A stretch of 64,000 bases of DNA from NCBI GenBank assembly GCA_963783865.1, contig CAWAPD010000001.1, positions 124,001 through 188,000 of the forward strand, given 5' to 3'. The notes beneath the pieces are model-generated. The model was not told where the DNA came from and searched no databases. It saw nothing but the letters and a program-made list of their open reading frames with translations. Shown piece after piece: positions 1-9,083 of the stretch (position 1 is the first letter of the stretch; each line of letters begins with the position of its first letter). The position numbers and the translations under genes are program-made. The DNA is from CAWAPD01 sp963783865 (GTDB taxonomy: Bacteria; Actinomycetota; Thermoleophilia; UBA2241).

Positions 1-2277
1 CGCCCGAGACGGGCGCTCGCCGCGCCACCCTCGAAGCGGCCGTCCAGCTCGGCCTCACGCCCGACGAATACGCCCACATCTGCGAGATCCAGGGCGGCGA
101 GCCCACCTACGTCGAGCTCGCCATCTACTCGCTGATGTGGAGCGAGCACTGCAGCTACAAGCACTCGCGCCCGATCCTCGGGCGCTTCCCGACCAGCGGC
201 CCGCGCATCCTGCAGGGTCCCGGCGAGAACGCCGGCATCATCGACGTCGGCGACGGCTGGGCCGTGGCGATGAAGGTCGAGAGCCACAACCACCCGAGCG
301 CGGTCGAGCCGTTCCAGGGCGCCGCCACCGGCGTCGGCGGCATCGTGCGCGACATCTTCACGATGGGCGCGCGGCCGTGCGTGAGCCTCGACTCGCTGCG
401 CTTCGGCGAGATCGAGGGCGACGAGAACGCGCGCCAGCGGTTCCTGTTCGACGGCGTCGTCGGCGGCATCGGCTTCTACGGCAACTGCCTCGGCATCCCC
501 ACGGTCGGCGGCGAGGTCTACTTCGAGGACAGCTACTCCGGCAACTGCCTGGTCAACGCCATGAGCGCCGGCCTGCTGCGCGCCGACCAGATCGTGCGCG
601 CCATCGCCAGCGGCCCCGGCAACAAGGTCGTGCTGATCGGCTCCAAGACCGGCCGCGACGGCATCGGCGGCGCCTCGGTGCTGGCCAGCCAGGAGTTCGA
701 CGAGACGCTCGAGGAGAAGCGCCCCAGCGTGCAAGTGGGCGACCCGTTCACCGAGAAGAAGCTGATCGAGGCCTGCCTCGAGCTGCTGCACCGCAAGCTC
801 GTGGTCAGCATGCAGGACCTGGGCGCCGCCGGGCTCACGAGCTCGTCGAGCGAGATGGCCAGCAAGGGCATGGTCGGCCTGGACATCCACGCCGACCGCG
901 TGCCGCTGCGCGAGGCCGACATGGAGCCCTGGGAGATCATGATCAGCGAGAGCCAGGAGCGCATGCTCTCGATCGTCGACCCGTCCCAGATGCCGGCCGT
1001 GCTCGAGGTCTGCGACCGCTGGGACCTGGACTGCACGGTGATCGGCGAGGTCACCGACAGCAAGATGCTGCGCATCTACTGGCACGGCGAGCGCGTGGCC
1101 GACATCCCGGCGCGGCGCCTGGCCGACGAGGCGCCGGTCATCCGCACGCCGTCGGTCAAGCCGGCCTACCTGGTCGACGAGCCCGTCGCGGTGACCGACG
1201 GCGCCTACCCGGCGCCTCGTGACCTCGGCGCCGCGCTCCTCGAGCTGCTGGCCGCCCCGAACATCGCGAGCAAGCGCTGGGCCTACGAGCAGTACGACTC
1301 CATCGTCCAGGCCAACACCGTGCAGATCCCGGGCAGCGACGCCGCCGTGCTGCGGATCAAAGGACACCAAGCGCGGCATCGCCTTCGTCAACGACTGCAA
1401 CGGCCGCCACTGCTACCTCGACCCGTACCGCGGCGCCAAGGCCGCCGTGGCCGAAGCGGCGCGCAACCTGAGCTGCAGCGGCGCCCTGCCGGTCGCCGTC
1501 ACCGACTGCCTCAACTTCGGCAACCCCGAGAAGAGCGAGATGTACTGGACCTTCGAGCAGGCGGTCGAGGGCATGGCCGAGGCCTGCGAGGCGTTCGACA
1601 CGCCGGTCGTGAGCGGCAACGTCAGCTTCTACAACGAGAGCTTCGGCAACGCGATCTACCCCACGCCGATGGTCGGCATGCTGGGCGTGTTCGACGACGT
1701 GTCGGTCCATCAGGACGGCCGCTTCAAGAGCGCCGGCGACGTCGTCGTGCTGCTCGGCCCCGCCGACAACGCCTGGATCGACGGCTCGGAGTACCAGAAG
1801 GTGCATCATGGGAAGGTGGAAGGCCGGATCCCCGACGTCGACCTCGGTCTCGAGAAGCTGCTGCAGCGGGTGGTGCGCGACGGCGTGGCCCGAGGCATCG
1901 TGCGCTCCGCGCACGACTGTGCCGAGGGCGGCCTCGCCGTCGCGCTGGCCGAGTGCTGCGTCGCCAGCGGCGTCGAGGGCGGCGCCCTGACGGCGGCTCC
2001 GCCGCCGTCGCTCGGCGCCGCCCTGGTCCTGCCCGAGACCGCCCTGCGCCCCGACGTCTTCCTGTTCGGCGAGGGCCCGTCGCGCGTGGTCGTCAGCATC
2101 GACGCCGCCGACCTCGACGCGCTCTGCGCGCTGGCCGACCGCCTGCCGCTGCAGGTGCTGGGCGAGGTGACCGCCGAGCCGCGGCTCAAGCTCGAGCTGG
2201 GCGGCGCGGAGGTCGTCGACCTGCCGGTCGACGACCTCCGCGCCGCCTACGAATCCCTGCCCCAGCGCCTGGTCTGA
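1..2277 (+). CDS. purL: Phosphoribosylformylglycinamidine synthase II, 5' partial, one frameshift
   Basis: PurL uses ATP and glutamine-derived ammonia to convert FGAR to FGAM, the fourth step of purine synthesis. The frame is open from base 3 and the start lies outside the window. The first visible residues match the PurL N-terminal helix leading into LMWSEHCSYKHSRP. The substrate and ATP motifs VESHNHPSAVEPFQGAATG and the second-lobe VSGNVSFYNES follow. The frame changes at the AAA run 1359-1361, where one extra A turns IK-DTKRGIAF into IKGHQAR. Removing it restores a normal full-length PurL ending at 2277. No purS or purQ is visible; they may lie upstream. purF follows after 2 bases, so the genes are probably cotranscribed. 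Confidence 0.95.
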
Positions 2278-2279
2278 CC

Positions 2280-3716
2280 GTGGACGGCGACCACTTCCGC
2301 GATTCCTGCGGCGTCTTCGGCATCTTCGCGCCGGGCCTCGATGTCGCCCGCCTCACGTTCTTCGGGCTGTACGCGCTGCAGCACCGCGGCCAGGAGAGCG
2401 CCGGCATCGCCGTCGCCGACGACGGCCAGGTCACGGTCGTCAAGGACATGGGCCTCGTCAGCCAGGTGTTCGACGAGCAGATCCTCGCCGGCCTGTCGGG
2501 CAGCCATGCCATCGGTCACGTGCGCTACTCGACCACCGGCTCCACCGCCTGGCAGAACTCGCAGCCGCTCACCCGCAGCCGCGGGTCCAGCACCATCGCC
2601 CTCGGGCACAACGGCAACCTCGTCAACACGACCGACCTGCGCGACGAGCTCAAGCGCCAGGGCGTCAAGTTCGAGTCGGGCACCGACACCGAGGTCATCA
2701 CGGCGCTCATCGCCCAGCACGCCGACAACGACCTCCTGGGCTCGGTGCGCGAGGCCGTGAGCAAGATCCGCGGCGCCTTCTCGGCCACCGTGCTCACCGG
2801 CAAGAAGGTCGTCGGCTTCCGCGACCCCTTCGGCGTGCGCCCGCTCTGCCTCGGCGACTTCGAGGGCAACCCGGTGATCGCCAGCGAGTCGTGCGCCTTC
2901 GACATCATCGGCGCCGAGTTCGTGCGCGAGGTCGAGCCGGGCGAGATCGTCTACGCGACCAACGGCGACGGCGGCGTGCGCAGCGAGCGGGTCGAGCTGC
3001 CGGGCGCGCGGCCGGCGATGTGCATCTTCGAGTTCATCTACTTCGCGCGCCCCGATTCGCAGCTCTACGGCAAGACCCTGGCCGACTGCCGCTTCGAGAT
3101 GGGCCGCCACCTGGCCCTGGAGGCGCCGGTCGACGCCGACTTCGTCATCCCGGTGCCGGACACCGGCATCTCCGCGGCCATCGGCTACTCGCGCGAGAGC
3201 GGCATCCCCTACACCGAGGGGCTGCTCAAGAACCGCTACGTCTACCGCACCTTCATCCAGCCCGACGACCACCTGCGTCAGCTCGGCATCCGCATGAAGC
3301 TCAACCCCATCCGCGCCGTCATCGAGGGCAAGCGGCTGGTGGTGGTCGACGACTCGATCGTGCGCGGCAACACGACCAACAAGCTCGTGGAGATGCTCTA
3401 CAAGGCCGGCGCCGCCGAGGTCCACCTGCGGATCAGCTCGCCGCCGATCCGGTTCCCCTGCTTCTACGGGATCGACATGGCCACCCGCGGCGAGCTGATC
3501 GCGGCCAGCAAGAGCGTCGAGGAGATCCGCGCCCACATCGGCGCGACGACCCTGCACTACCTCACGCTCGAGGGCCTGCAGGAAAGCACCGGCCTGCCGC
3601 GCGAGCGCTTCTGCCGCGCCTGCTTCGACGGCGACTACCCGATCGCCGTGCCCGAGGAGCTGGCCATGTGCAAGATGCGCTTCGAGGCCAACGCCGGCGA
3701 GGTGTGCCCGACCTAG
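2280..3716 (+). CDS. purF: Amidophosphoribosyltransferase
   Basis: PurF commits PRPP and glutamine to purines by making phosphoribosylamine. I chose the GTG at 2280, which gives 478 residues and a 9-residue propeptide before the catalytic Cys10 (RDS-CGVFGIF). This is the processed type of PurF. The N-terminal Ntn glutaminase domain is followed by the PRPP loop VVVDDSIVRGNTTNKL. Cysteines in AMCIF, RFPCFYG and ERFCRACFDG match the 4Fe-4S ligands of the Bacillus-type enzyme. The start is 2 bases after the purL stop. The same frame is open through purL's shifted part, which creates a false purL-purF fusion on naive calling. Confidence 0.96.
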   Translation: MDGDHFRDSCGVFGIFAPGLDVARLTFFGLYALQHRGQESAGIAVADDGQVTVVKDMGLVSQVFDEQILAGLSGSHAIGHVRYSTTGSTAWQNSQPLTRSRGSSTIALGHNGNLVNTTDLRDELKRQGVKFESGTDTEVITALIAQHADNDLLGSVREAVSKIRGAFSATVLTGKKVVGFRDPFGVRPLCLGDFEGNPVIASESCAFDIIGAEFVREVEPGEIVYATNGDGGVRSERVELPGARPAMCIFEFIYFARPDSQLYGKTLADCRFEMGRHLALEAPVDADFVIPVPDTGISAAIGYSRESGIPYTEGLLKNRYVYRTFIQPDDHLRQLGIRMKLNPIRAVIEGKRLVVVDDSIVRGNTTNKLVEMLYKAGAAEVHLRISSPPIRFPCFYGIDMATRGELIAASKSVEEIRAHIGATTLHYLTLEGLQESTGLPRERFCRACFDGDYPIAVPEELAMCKMRFEANAGEVCPT

Positions 3717-3726
3717 GAGGTCCGGC

Positions 3727-4188
3727 GTGTCGCTTCCCCCAGACTGGTTCAACCGGGTGCCGCCGAAGGGTCTGCATCCGCTCGACGACCTCGACACCAA
3801 GTCCGACGGGGCCCCCGACCGGCAAGCGCCCGACGACCCGTATGCGGCCCAGTCGCCCGAGGAGCTGTACTCCCGCGCGATGGGGAAGCCGACGGCCGAC
3901 CCGACGGTCGGCGAGCTCAAGGCGATCCGCATGGGAGGGTTCCTCTCACTGGCGCTCTTGGTGGTCGGACTGCTGATCGTGCTCGCGAACCCGGGGGTCG
4001 GGTTCTGGGAGCTGATCGAGGGCGTGTGCTTCCTTGGAGGCGGCCTCGCCCTGCTCGGCGTGTTCGGCTTCGGGCTGGCGGCGACGATCCGGCGTCAGGC
4101 GTGGGTACCGCTCGTCGGCGGCATCGTCCTGACGCCGATCTTCTACGCCTTCTGGGCCTGGTACCGCCTGGCCAGCGGCAAGAACTAG
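3727..4188 (+). CDS. Small membrane protein of unknown function
   Basis: A 153-residue protein starts at GTG 3727, just after an AGGAGGT ribosome-binding site that overlaps the purF stop. The first 65 or so residues are hydrophilic, Pro- and Asp-rich. Two or three hydrophobic helices follow (near GFLSLALLVVGLLIVLA, FLGGGLALLGVFGFGLA and PLVGGIVLTPIFYAFWAWY). I do not recognise a family. The position directly behind purF suggests cotranscription only. The gene converges on the next one, and the two stop codons share the palindrome CTAG at 4185-4188. Confidence 0.7.
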   Translation: MSLPPDWFNRVPPKGLHPLDDLDTKSDGAPDRQAPDDPYAAQSPEELYSRAMGKPTADPTVGELKAIRMGGFLSLALLVVGLLIVLANPGVGFWELIEGVCFLGGGLALLGVFGFGLAATIRRQAWVPLVGGIVLTPIFYAFWAWYRLASGKN

Positions 4189-4886
4189 ACGCTGAAGCCG
4201 CGCCCTTCCTTGCGCAGCCAGGCGCGGCGCTCCTTGTAGTCCGGGAGCACCGCCTCGACGAGGCGCCAGAACCGCGGCCCGTGGTTGAGCTCGCGCAGGT
4301 GCGCCAGCTCGTGCACGACGACGTAGTCGGCGATCGCCGGCGGCAGCGCCACGATCGCCCAGCTGAAGCTGACCCTGCCCATGGCCGTGCACGACCCCCA
4401 GCGCGAGCGCATGTCGCGCACGGTGATGCGCGCGGGCTCGGCGCCGACCAGCGGCGCGAAGTGGGCGACGCGCGCGGTCAGCCGGCGCCGCGCCTGGCGC
4501 GCGTACCACGCGCCCAGGCGGCGCCGGCGCTCCTCGCGCGTCGCCTCCTCGCGCAGGTACAGCACGTCGCCGCGCAAGGCGACCGGCAGGCGGGCGTCGG
4601 GGCCCACGACGACCAGCGGGCAGTCACGGCCCAGGAACGGCAGGCGCTCGCCGGTGGCGTACTGCCGCGGCGGCGGAAGCTCGCCGAGCTCGGCGAGCTT
4701 CCGCCGCACCCACGGCAGCCTGGTACACACCGCTTCCTCGATGCTTCGCAAGGAGCACCGTGTCGGTGCAGCGACGCTGAGGCTCCCGTCGTGCCCGACC
4801 GCGATCGCGATCGTCCGGCGCCGCGCGCTGCGGCGCACGGCAAAGGTCAGATCGTCGACGGTCAGGGTGTCGCTGCGGGTGGTCAC
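4185..4886 (-). CDS. YgjP-like (DUF45/M48-type) metal-dependent hydrolase
   Basis: This family has a gluzincin-like fold with a C-terminal HExxH zinc site; YgjP members have been linked to nucleotide hydrolysis. The protein has RSRWGSCT, then VVVHELAHLRELNHGPRFW, the family hallmark with the third ligand in the second histidine motif. I start at GTG 4886 (VTTRSDTLTVDD) after GGCGGA. The longer open frame to 5012 would overlap purM's promoter and adds low-complexity residues. The gene lies antisense inside the purine cluster, between the purF tail gene and purM. Confidence 0.85.
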   Translation of the reverse strand: MTTRSDTLTVDDLTFAVRRSARRRTIAIAVGHDGSLSVAAPTRCSLRSIEEAVCTRLPWVRRKLAELGELPPPRQYATGERLPFLGRDCPLVVVGPDARLPVALRGDVLYLREEATREERRRRLGAWYARQARRRLTARVAHFAPLVGAEPARITVRDMRSRWGSCTAMGRVSFSWAIVALPPAIADYVVVHELAHLRELNHGPRFWRLVEAVLPDYKERRAWLRKEGRGFSV

Positions 4887-4952
4887 TCCGCCGTAACCAT
4901 AGACCACTCGCCGCGCGCACACGAACGGGTCCACCGCGCCCCGCCGATGCCA

Positions 4953-4958
4953 TAGACT
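4953..4958 (+). promoter_or_regulatory. Candidate -10 box of purM
   Basis: TAGACT lies 31 bases before the purM ATG. The same hexamer stands upstream of purH (9044) and of the YdcF-like gene (48939). No good -35 is seen at the right distance, so the call rests on the recurrence. Confidence 0.4.
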
Positions 4959-4989
4959 GGCGGGACAGTCGAGGAGGCGAGGGAGGTCC

Positions 4990-6048
4990 ATGACCGACGA
5001 CAGCGAGTTCACCTACAAGGACAGCGGCGTCGACGTGGCGGCCGGCAACGAGGCCGTGCGGCTGATGAAGGAGCGGCTGAAGTCGATCCACCATCCGCTC
5101 GTGCTCGAGGGGATCGGCGGCTTCGGCGGCATGATGCGCGTGCCGCCGATCAAGGACGCCGTGCTGGTCGCCGGCACCGACGGCGCTGGGACCAAGGTGC
5201 TGCTGGCCAAGGAGATGGGCCGCTACGACACGATCGGCATCGACGCGGTGGCGATGAGCGTCAACGACGTGTCGGCCTGCGGCGCCGTGCCGCTGTTCTT
5301 CCTCGACTACCTGGTCGTCGGCAAGGTCGTGCCCGAGCGCGTGGCCGACATCGTGGCCGGCGTGGACGAGGGCTGCCTGCGGGCCCAGTGCGTGCTGCTC
5401 GGCGGCGAGACGGCCGAGCACCCCGGCCACTTCAAGGAAGACGACGCCTTCGACCTGGCCGGCTTCGCCGTCGGCCTGTGCAGCCGCTCCGAGCTCTGGG
5501 GACCGAAGAACGTACAAGCCGGGGACGCGCTGGTCGGCATCGCCTCGAACGGGCTGCATTCGAACGGGTTCTCGCTGGTGCGCCGGCTGCTCGACGCGAA
5601 GGGCGTCAAGCTGACGGACGCGTTCCCGGGGGGCGACGGCGCGACCATCGGCGACGTCCTGCTCACACCGACCACCATCTACAGTCCAGTGCTGCACGAC
5701 CTCGGTCACGCGGTGCCGGTGCACGCGGCCGCGCACATCACCGGCGGCGGGTTCCCCGACAACGTCGGGCGCATCCTGCCCGAGGGGGCGGCGGCCGTGC
5801 TCGACCTGTCGAGCTGGCAGCCGCCGCCCGTCTTCGCCTGGCTGCACGGCCTGGGCGTGGCCGCCGCCGAGATGCTGGACACCTTCAACTGCGGCCTCGG
5901 CATGGTCCTCGCCGTGCCGGCCGACGCGGTGCCCAAGGCGCTGGCCGTGATCGGCCAGGCCGGGCACTGGGGCGGCGTGGTCGGCGAGGTCCTGGGCGTC
6001 GAGGCCGGCGCCACCGCCATCCGCTACAAGGGCGAGCTGCGCCTGTGA
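4990..6048 (+). CDS. purM: Phosphoribosylformylglycinamidine cyclo-ligase
   Basis: AIR synthetase closes the imidazole ring (FGAM plus ATP to AIR). It has 352 residues, a normal length. Visible motifs are GTDGAGTKVLLAKEMGRYDT in the N-terminal half, LLGGETAEHPG, and SNGLHSNGFSLVRRLL with HITGGGFPDNVGRILP later. The ATG at 4990 follows GAGGCGAGGGAGG. The stop overlaps the next start as GTGA at 6045-6048, which indicates translational coupling to the kinase gene. Confidence 0.97.
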   Translation: MTDDSEFTYKDSGVDVAAGNEAVRLMKERLKSIHHPLVLEGIGGFGGMMRVPPIKDAVLVAGTDGAGTKVLLAKEMGRYDTIGIDAVAMSVNDVSACGAVPLFFLDYLVVGKVVPERVADIVAGVDEGCLRAQCVLLGGETAEHPGHFKEDDAFDLAGFAVGLCSRSELWGPKNVQAGDALVGIASNGLHSNGFSLVRRLLDAKGVKLTDAFPGGDGATIGDVLLTPTTIYSPVLHDLGHAVPVHAAAHITGGGFPDNVGRILPEGAAAVLDLSSWQPPPVFAWLHGLGVAAAEMLDTFNCGLGMVLAVPADAVPKALAVIGQAGHWGGVVGEVLGVEAGATAIRYKGELRL

Positions 6049-7042
6049 AGGCGTACGACCTGATCGGCTGCGGCGCGCTCAACCTCGACCTGATCTATCG
6101 CCTGCCGGCCGACGCGCCGCTGTGGGAGCAGCTGCCGCCGCCGGGCTCGGAGTGGAGCATTTCGGCGGCCGAGCGGGCGGCCGTCGACCGCCAGCTCGAC
6201 GGCATCGAGGCGGTGCGCAGCGGCGGCGGCCAGGCCGCCAACACCGCCTGGGCGCTCGCGCGCCTCGGCTACCGCACGGCGATGATGGGCCGCGTCGGAC
6301 GCGACGACGACGGCCGCTTCGTGGCCGGCGAGCTCGCGCCCTGCGACGGGCGCTTCCTGGCCGGCGCCGGAGAGACCGGCCGCGTCTACGTGCTGCTCAA
6401 CGAGAACGGCGAGCGCCGCAACCTCGTGTGGCCGGCGACCAACGACGACTTCGACCCCGCCGACCTGCCGCGCCGGCTGCCGCGCACCGCCTTCGCCTAC
6501 TTCTCGTCGTTCGTCGGCGACAAGCCGCTGGCGGCGCAGCTCGCGCTGCTCGACCGCCTGCCCGACGACGTGCAGGTCGCCTTCGACCCCGGCGAGATCT
6601 ACGCCCGCCGCGGCGTCAAGCGGTTCATCCCCCTGCTCAAGCGCAGCTCGTTCGTGTTCGCCACCGAGACCGAGCTGCAGATCCTCTGCGGCCTGCCGGC
6701 CGACGAGGCGATCGACTTCCTGCTGCAGGTCGGCGTCGGGCTGGTCGTGCGCAAGATGGGCGAGCACGGCGCCCGCATCGTGGGACGCCGCATCGACCTC
6801 TACATCCCGCCGCACCCGGCCGAGGTGGTCGACGTGACCGGGGCCGGCGACCTGTTCGCGGCCGGGTTCATCGGCGGCCTGCTCGAAGGCCTCGGCCTGG
6901 AGGCCGCCGGGCATCTCGCCGCCTGGGCGGCGTCGAGAGGCATCGGCGGCCTCGGCCGCAGCACGTATCCCGACGCCGCCGCCTGGCGGGAGCGCCTGGC
7001 CGAGGAGCGGCCGAAGGAGCCGGTCAGGAGCGGCCACGGTGA
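6045..7042 (+). CDS. PfkB-family carbohydrate/nucleoside kinase, 3' end frameshifted
   Basis: The PfkB fold is clear: GCGALNLDLIY at the start, SGGGQAANTAWALARLGYR as the first signature, and VVDVTGAGDLFAAGFIGG with the catalytic Asp of the second signature. The substrate is not readable. Start GTG 6045 overlaps the purM stop. The frame has no stop until 9011: after about residue 325 it becomes Arg-rich and runs antiphase through the next gene. One missing base between about 6990 and 7035 would end it at TGA 7040-7042, giving the same GTGA overlap as the pair upstream. I take that as the real end. Context suggests a purine or ribose-linked substrate, but this is inference. Confidence 0.85.
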
Positions 7043-7896
7043 GGATCGGCTGGCTGTCGACCGGTCGCGACGAGGCGGCGCGCGCGCTGCTCGACGACGT
7101 CGTGCAGCGCGCGCGCCGCGACGGCCTCGACCTCGAGATCGCCGCCCTGTTCTGCGACCGCCCGCCCGGCGAGTCGGCCGAGAGCGACCGACTGCTCGCC
7201 CTAGCCGACGGGTTCGGCATCCCGTGTCTCACCCTGTCCAGCGCCACGAGCTGGGCCGACTGGTGGCGCGAAGAGGTGCCGCACGACGGTCCGGACCTCG
7301 TGCACAAGACCGCCGAGCGCGAGCGTTGGCGCGCCGCCTTCCACGACCAGGTCATGGAGCTGCTCGACCCGCTCGGCGTCGACCTGCTCGTGCTGGCCGG
7401 CTACATGCTCGTCACCAGCCCGGCGATGTGCGACCGCTACCTCATGCTGAACCTGCATCCCGCCCTGCCGGGTGGCCCCACCGGCACCTGGCAGGAGGTC
7501 ATCTGGGAGCTGCTGCGCCAGGAGGCGCGCGAGACCGGCGCCATGATCCACCTCGCCACCGCCGAGCTCGACCGCGGGCCGGTCGTCACGTACTGCTCGT
7601 TCCGCATCGTCGGCCCCGCCTTCGACCGCCAGTGGTTCGCCTTCCGGCGCAAGGTCTGGAACGAGGGGATCAACGAGGTCATCGCCGTCGAGGGCGAGCG
7701 CGAGCCCCTGTTCGCCGAAGTGCGCCGCCAGGGCGAGCGCCGCGAGATCCCGCTGCTCTACCAGACGGTGCGCCAGTTCGTCGAGGGCCGCCTGCTGGTG
7801 CGCGACGGCCTTGCGGTGGCCCTCGAGGGCGAGCTGCCGCTGTCCCTGACCGACGAGGTCGAGGAGGAGCTGCGGCGCGGCTCCGGCGGCGAGTAG
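7039..7896 (+). CDS. PurN-like formyltransferase
   Basis: The 285-residue protein belongs to the GAR transformylase (PurN) fold that moves a formyl group from 10-formyl-THF. It begins MRIGWLSTGRDEAARALLDD, has the core LNLHPALPGG with the catalytic Asn and His, and TGAMIHLATAELDRGPVV carrying the His and Asp of the family. It is about 80 residues longer than classical PurN, with an extra C-terminal region rich in Glu and Arg. It could be the pathway's PurN or a paralogue with another substrate. Start GTG 7039 overlaps the expected end of the kinase. Confidence 0.8.
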   Translation: MRIGWLSTGRDEAARALLDDVVQRARRDGLDLEIAALFCDRPPGESAESDRLLALADGFGIPCLTLSSATSWADWWREEVPHDGPDLVHKTAERERWRAAFHDQVMELLDPLGVDLLVLAGYMLVTSPAMCDRYLMLNLHPALPGGPTGTWQEVIWELLRQEARETGAMIHLATAELDRGPVVTYCSFRIVGPAFDRQWFAFRRKVWNEGINEVIAVEGEREPLFAEVRRQGERREIPLLYQTVRQFVEGRLLVRDGLAVALEGELPLSLTDEVEEELRRGSGGE

Positions 7897-7934
7897 GCGC
7901 GGCGGCACGACACGATGTCCGCGAAGGTGACCCC

Positions 7935-9011
7935 GTGACCGCCGCCCGCATCTTCGTCACCGATTGCGAGGGTCCCGTCTCACGCAACGACAACGCCATG
8001 GAGCTGGCGGCGCGGTTCATCCCGTGGGGCGGCGAGTTCTTCGCCCGGCTGTCGCGCTACGACGACTTCCTCGCCGACGTCGAGCACCGGCACGGCTACA
8101 ACGCCGGCGACACGCTGCGTCTGATCGCGTCGTTCTTCGTCGCCTTCGGGCTGACCGACGCCGACGTGCAGGCGTTCAGCGCGGCCAACGTGCTGCTCGT
8201 GCCGGGCGCCGGCGAGGCGCTGCGCGAGATCGCCGGCCTGGTCCCCAGCTTCATCATCTCGACGTCGTACACGCCCTACATCCGCGCCCTCTGCGAGGTC
8301 GTCGGCTTCGACTTCGGGCACTGCCGCTGCACCGAGCTGTCGCTGGACGCGTGGCAGCGCGAGATGGGCGACGACGAGAAGCTCTGGCTGCGCGACCAGG
8401 TGCAGCGGGTGATGGCGCGGCCGGTGATCGAGATCCCCGACGGCGCCACCAGCCGCCACGACCTGACCCGCGACGACAGCATCACCGTCGGGCTGCTCGA
8501 CCAGCTGTTCTGGTTCGACATGGACGACGGCAAGCGGGTCAGTGGCCGCATCCTGGGGGCGGTGCGGCCGGTCGGCGGCCGCATGAAGCTCGCGGCGCTC
8601 GAGGAGATCGTGACCGCTGCCGGCGTCGATCACCACCACGTCATGTACGTCGGCGACTCGATCACCGACGCGCCGCCGTTCGAGGCGGTGCGCGAGTGGG
8701 GCGGCGTGTCGCTGAGCTTCAACGGCAACTCCTACGCGCTGGGGGCGGCGGAGTATGCGGCTGCCGCCGCAGACGCCGCCCCCATCCTCGAGCTGGCGCG
8801 CGCGTTCGCGACCGGCGGCCATCCGGCGGTCGCCTCGGCCGTGCGGGAGTGGTCGATCGACCACGCGCCGCCCAAGCCGGCGAGCGAGGAGTACGGCGCG
8901 GTGCCGCTGCCGCAGGTGGGCCGGGTGGACGAGGCGGGCGACGGGCTCGCCGAAGCCTCGGCCTGGGCCCGCGCGCACGTCCGCGGCGAGCCCGTCGCCC
9001 GCCTCGGCTGA
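7935..9011 (+). CDS. HAD-superfamily phosphatase, EhaR-like
   Basis: Start GTG 7935 gives 358 residues. The N-terminus FVTDCEGPVSRNDNA resembles HAD motif I (with Glu at the usual second Asp position). VMYVGDSITDAPPF is HAD motif IV. The overall pattern recalls proteins annotated as energy-converting hydrogenase A subunit R in methanogens, which are HAD proteins with no proven hydrogenase role. No hydrogenase genes are here. It lies between a purN-like gene and purH, so a phosphate-ester linked to purine or folate metabolism is possible; this is inference. Confidence 0.7.
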   Translation: MTAARIFVTDCEGPVSRNDNAMELAARFIPWGGEFFARLSRYDDFLADVEHRHGYNAGDTLRLIASFFVAFGLTDADVQAFSAANVLLVPGAGEALREIAGLVPSFIISTSYTPYIRALCEVVGFDFGHCRCTELSLDAWQREMGDDEKLWLRDQVQRVMARPVIEIPDGATSRHDLTRDDSITVGLLDQLFWFDMDDGKRVSGRILGAVRPVGGRMKLAALEEIVTAAGVDHHHVMYVGDSITDAPPFEAVREWGGVSLSFNGNSYALGAAEYAAAAADAAPILELARAFATGGHPAVASAVREWSIDHAPPKPASEEYGAVPLPQVGRVDEAGDGLAEASAWARAHVRGEPVARLG

Positions 9012-9020
9012 GCGCCGCTC

Positions 9021-9049
9021 TTCAACCGCGAGCGCCTTCCCGATAGACT
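9021..9049 (+). promoter_or_regulatory. Candidate purH promoter
   Basis: TTCAAC (9021-9026), 17 bases, then TAGACT (9044-9049). It lies 34 bases before the purH start and after the HAD gene's stop, so purH may have its own promoter. Confidence 0.5.
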
Positions 9050-9083
9050 GACGGCGCGCAACGTTCCGGGAAAGGAGCCCCGA

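Noticed and set aside
135..3716. Single purL-purF fusion protein
   Set aside because: It exists only because the purL frame is shifted at 1359-1361; the middle is meaningless and both true ends are recognisable.
2247..3932. Long antisense frame of 561 residues over purF
   Set aside because: Composition is that of an antisense shadow of a GC-rich gene; purF on the plus strand is certain.
7935..9011. Hydrogenase subunit gene (EhaR)
   Set aside because: The similarity is to a HAD phosphatase family carrying that label; no hydrogenase genes are present.
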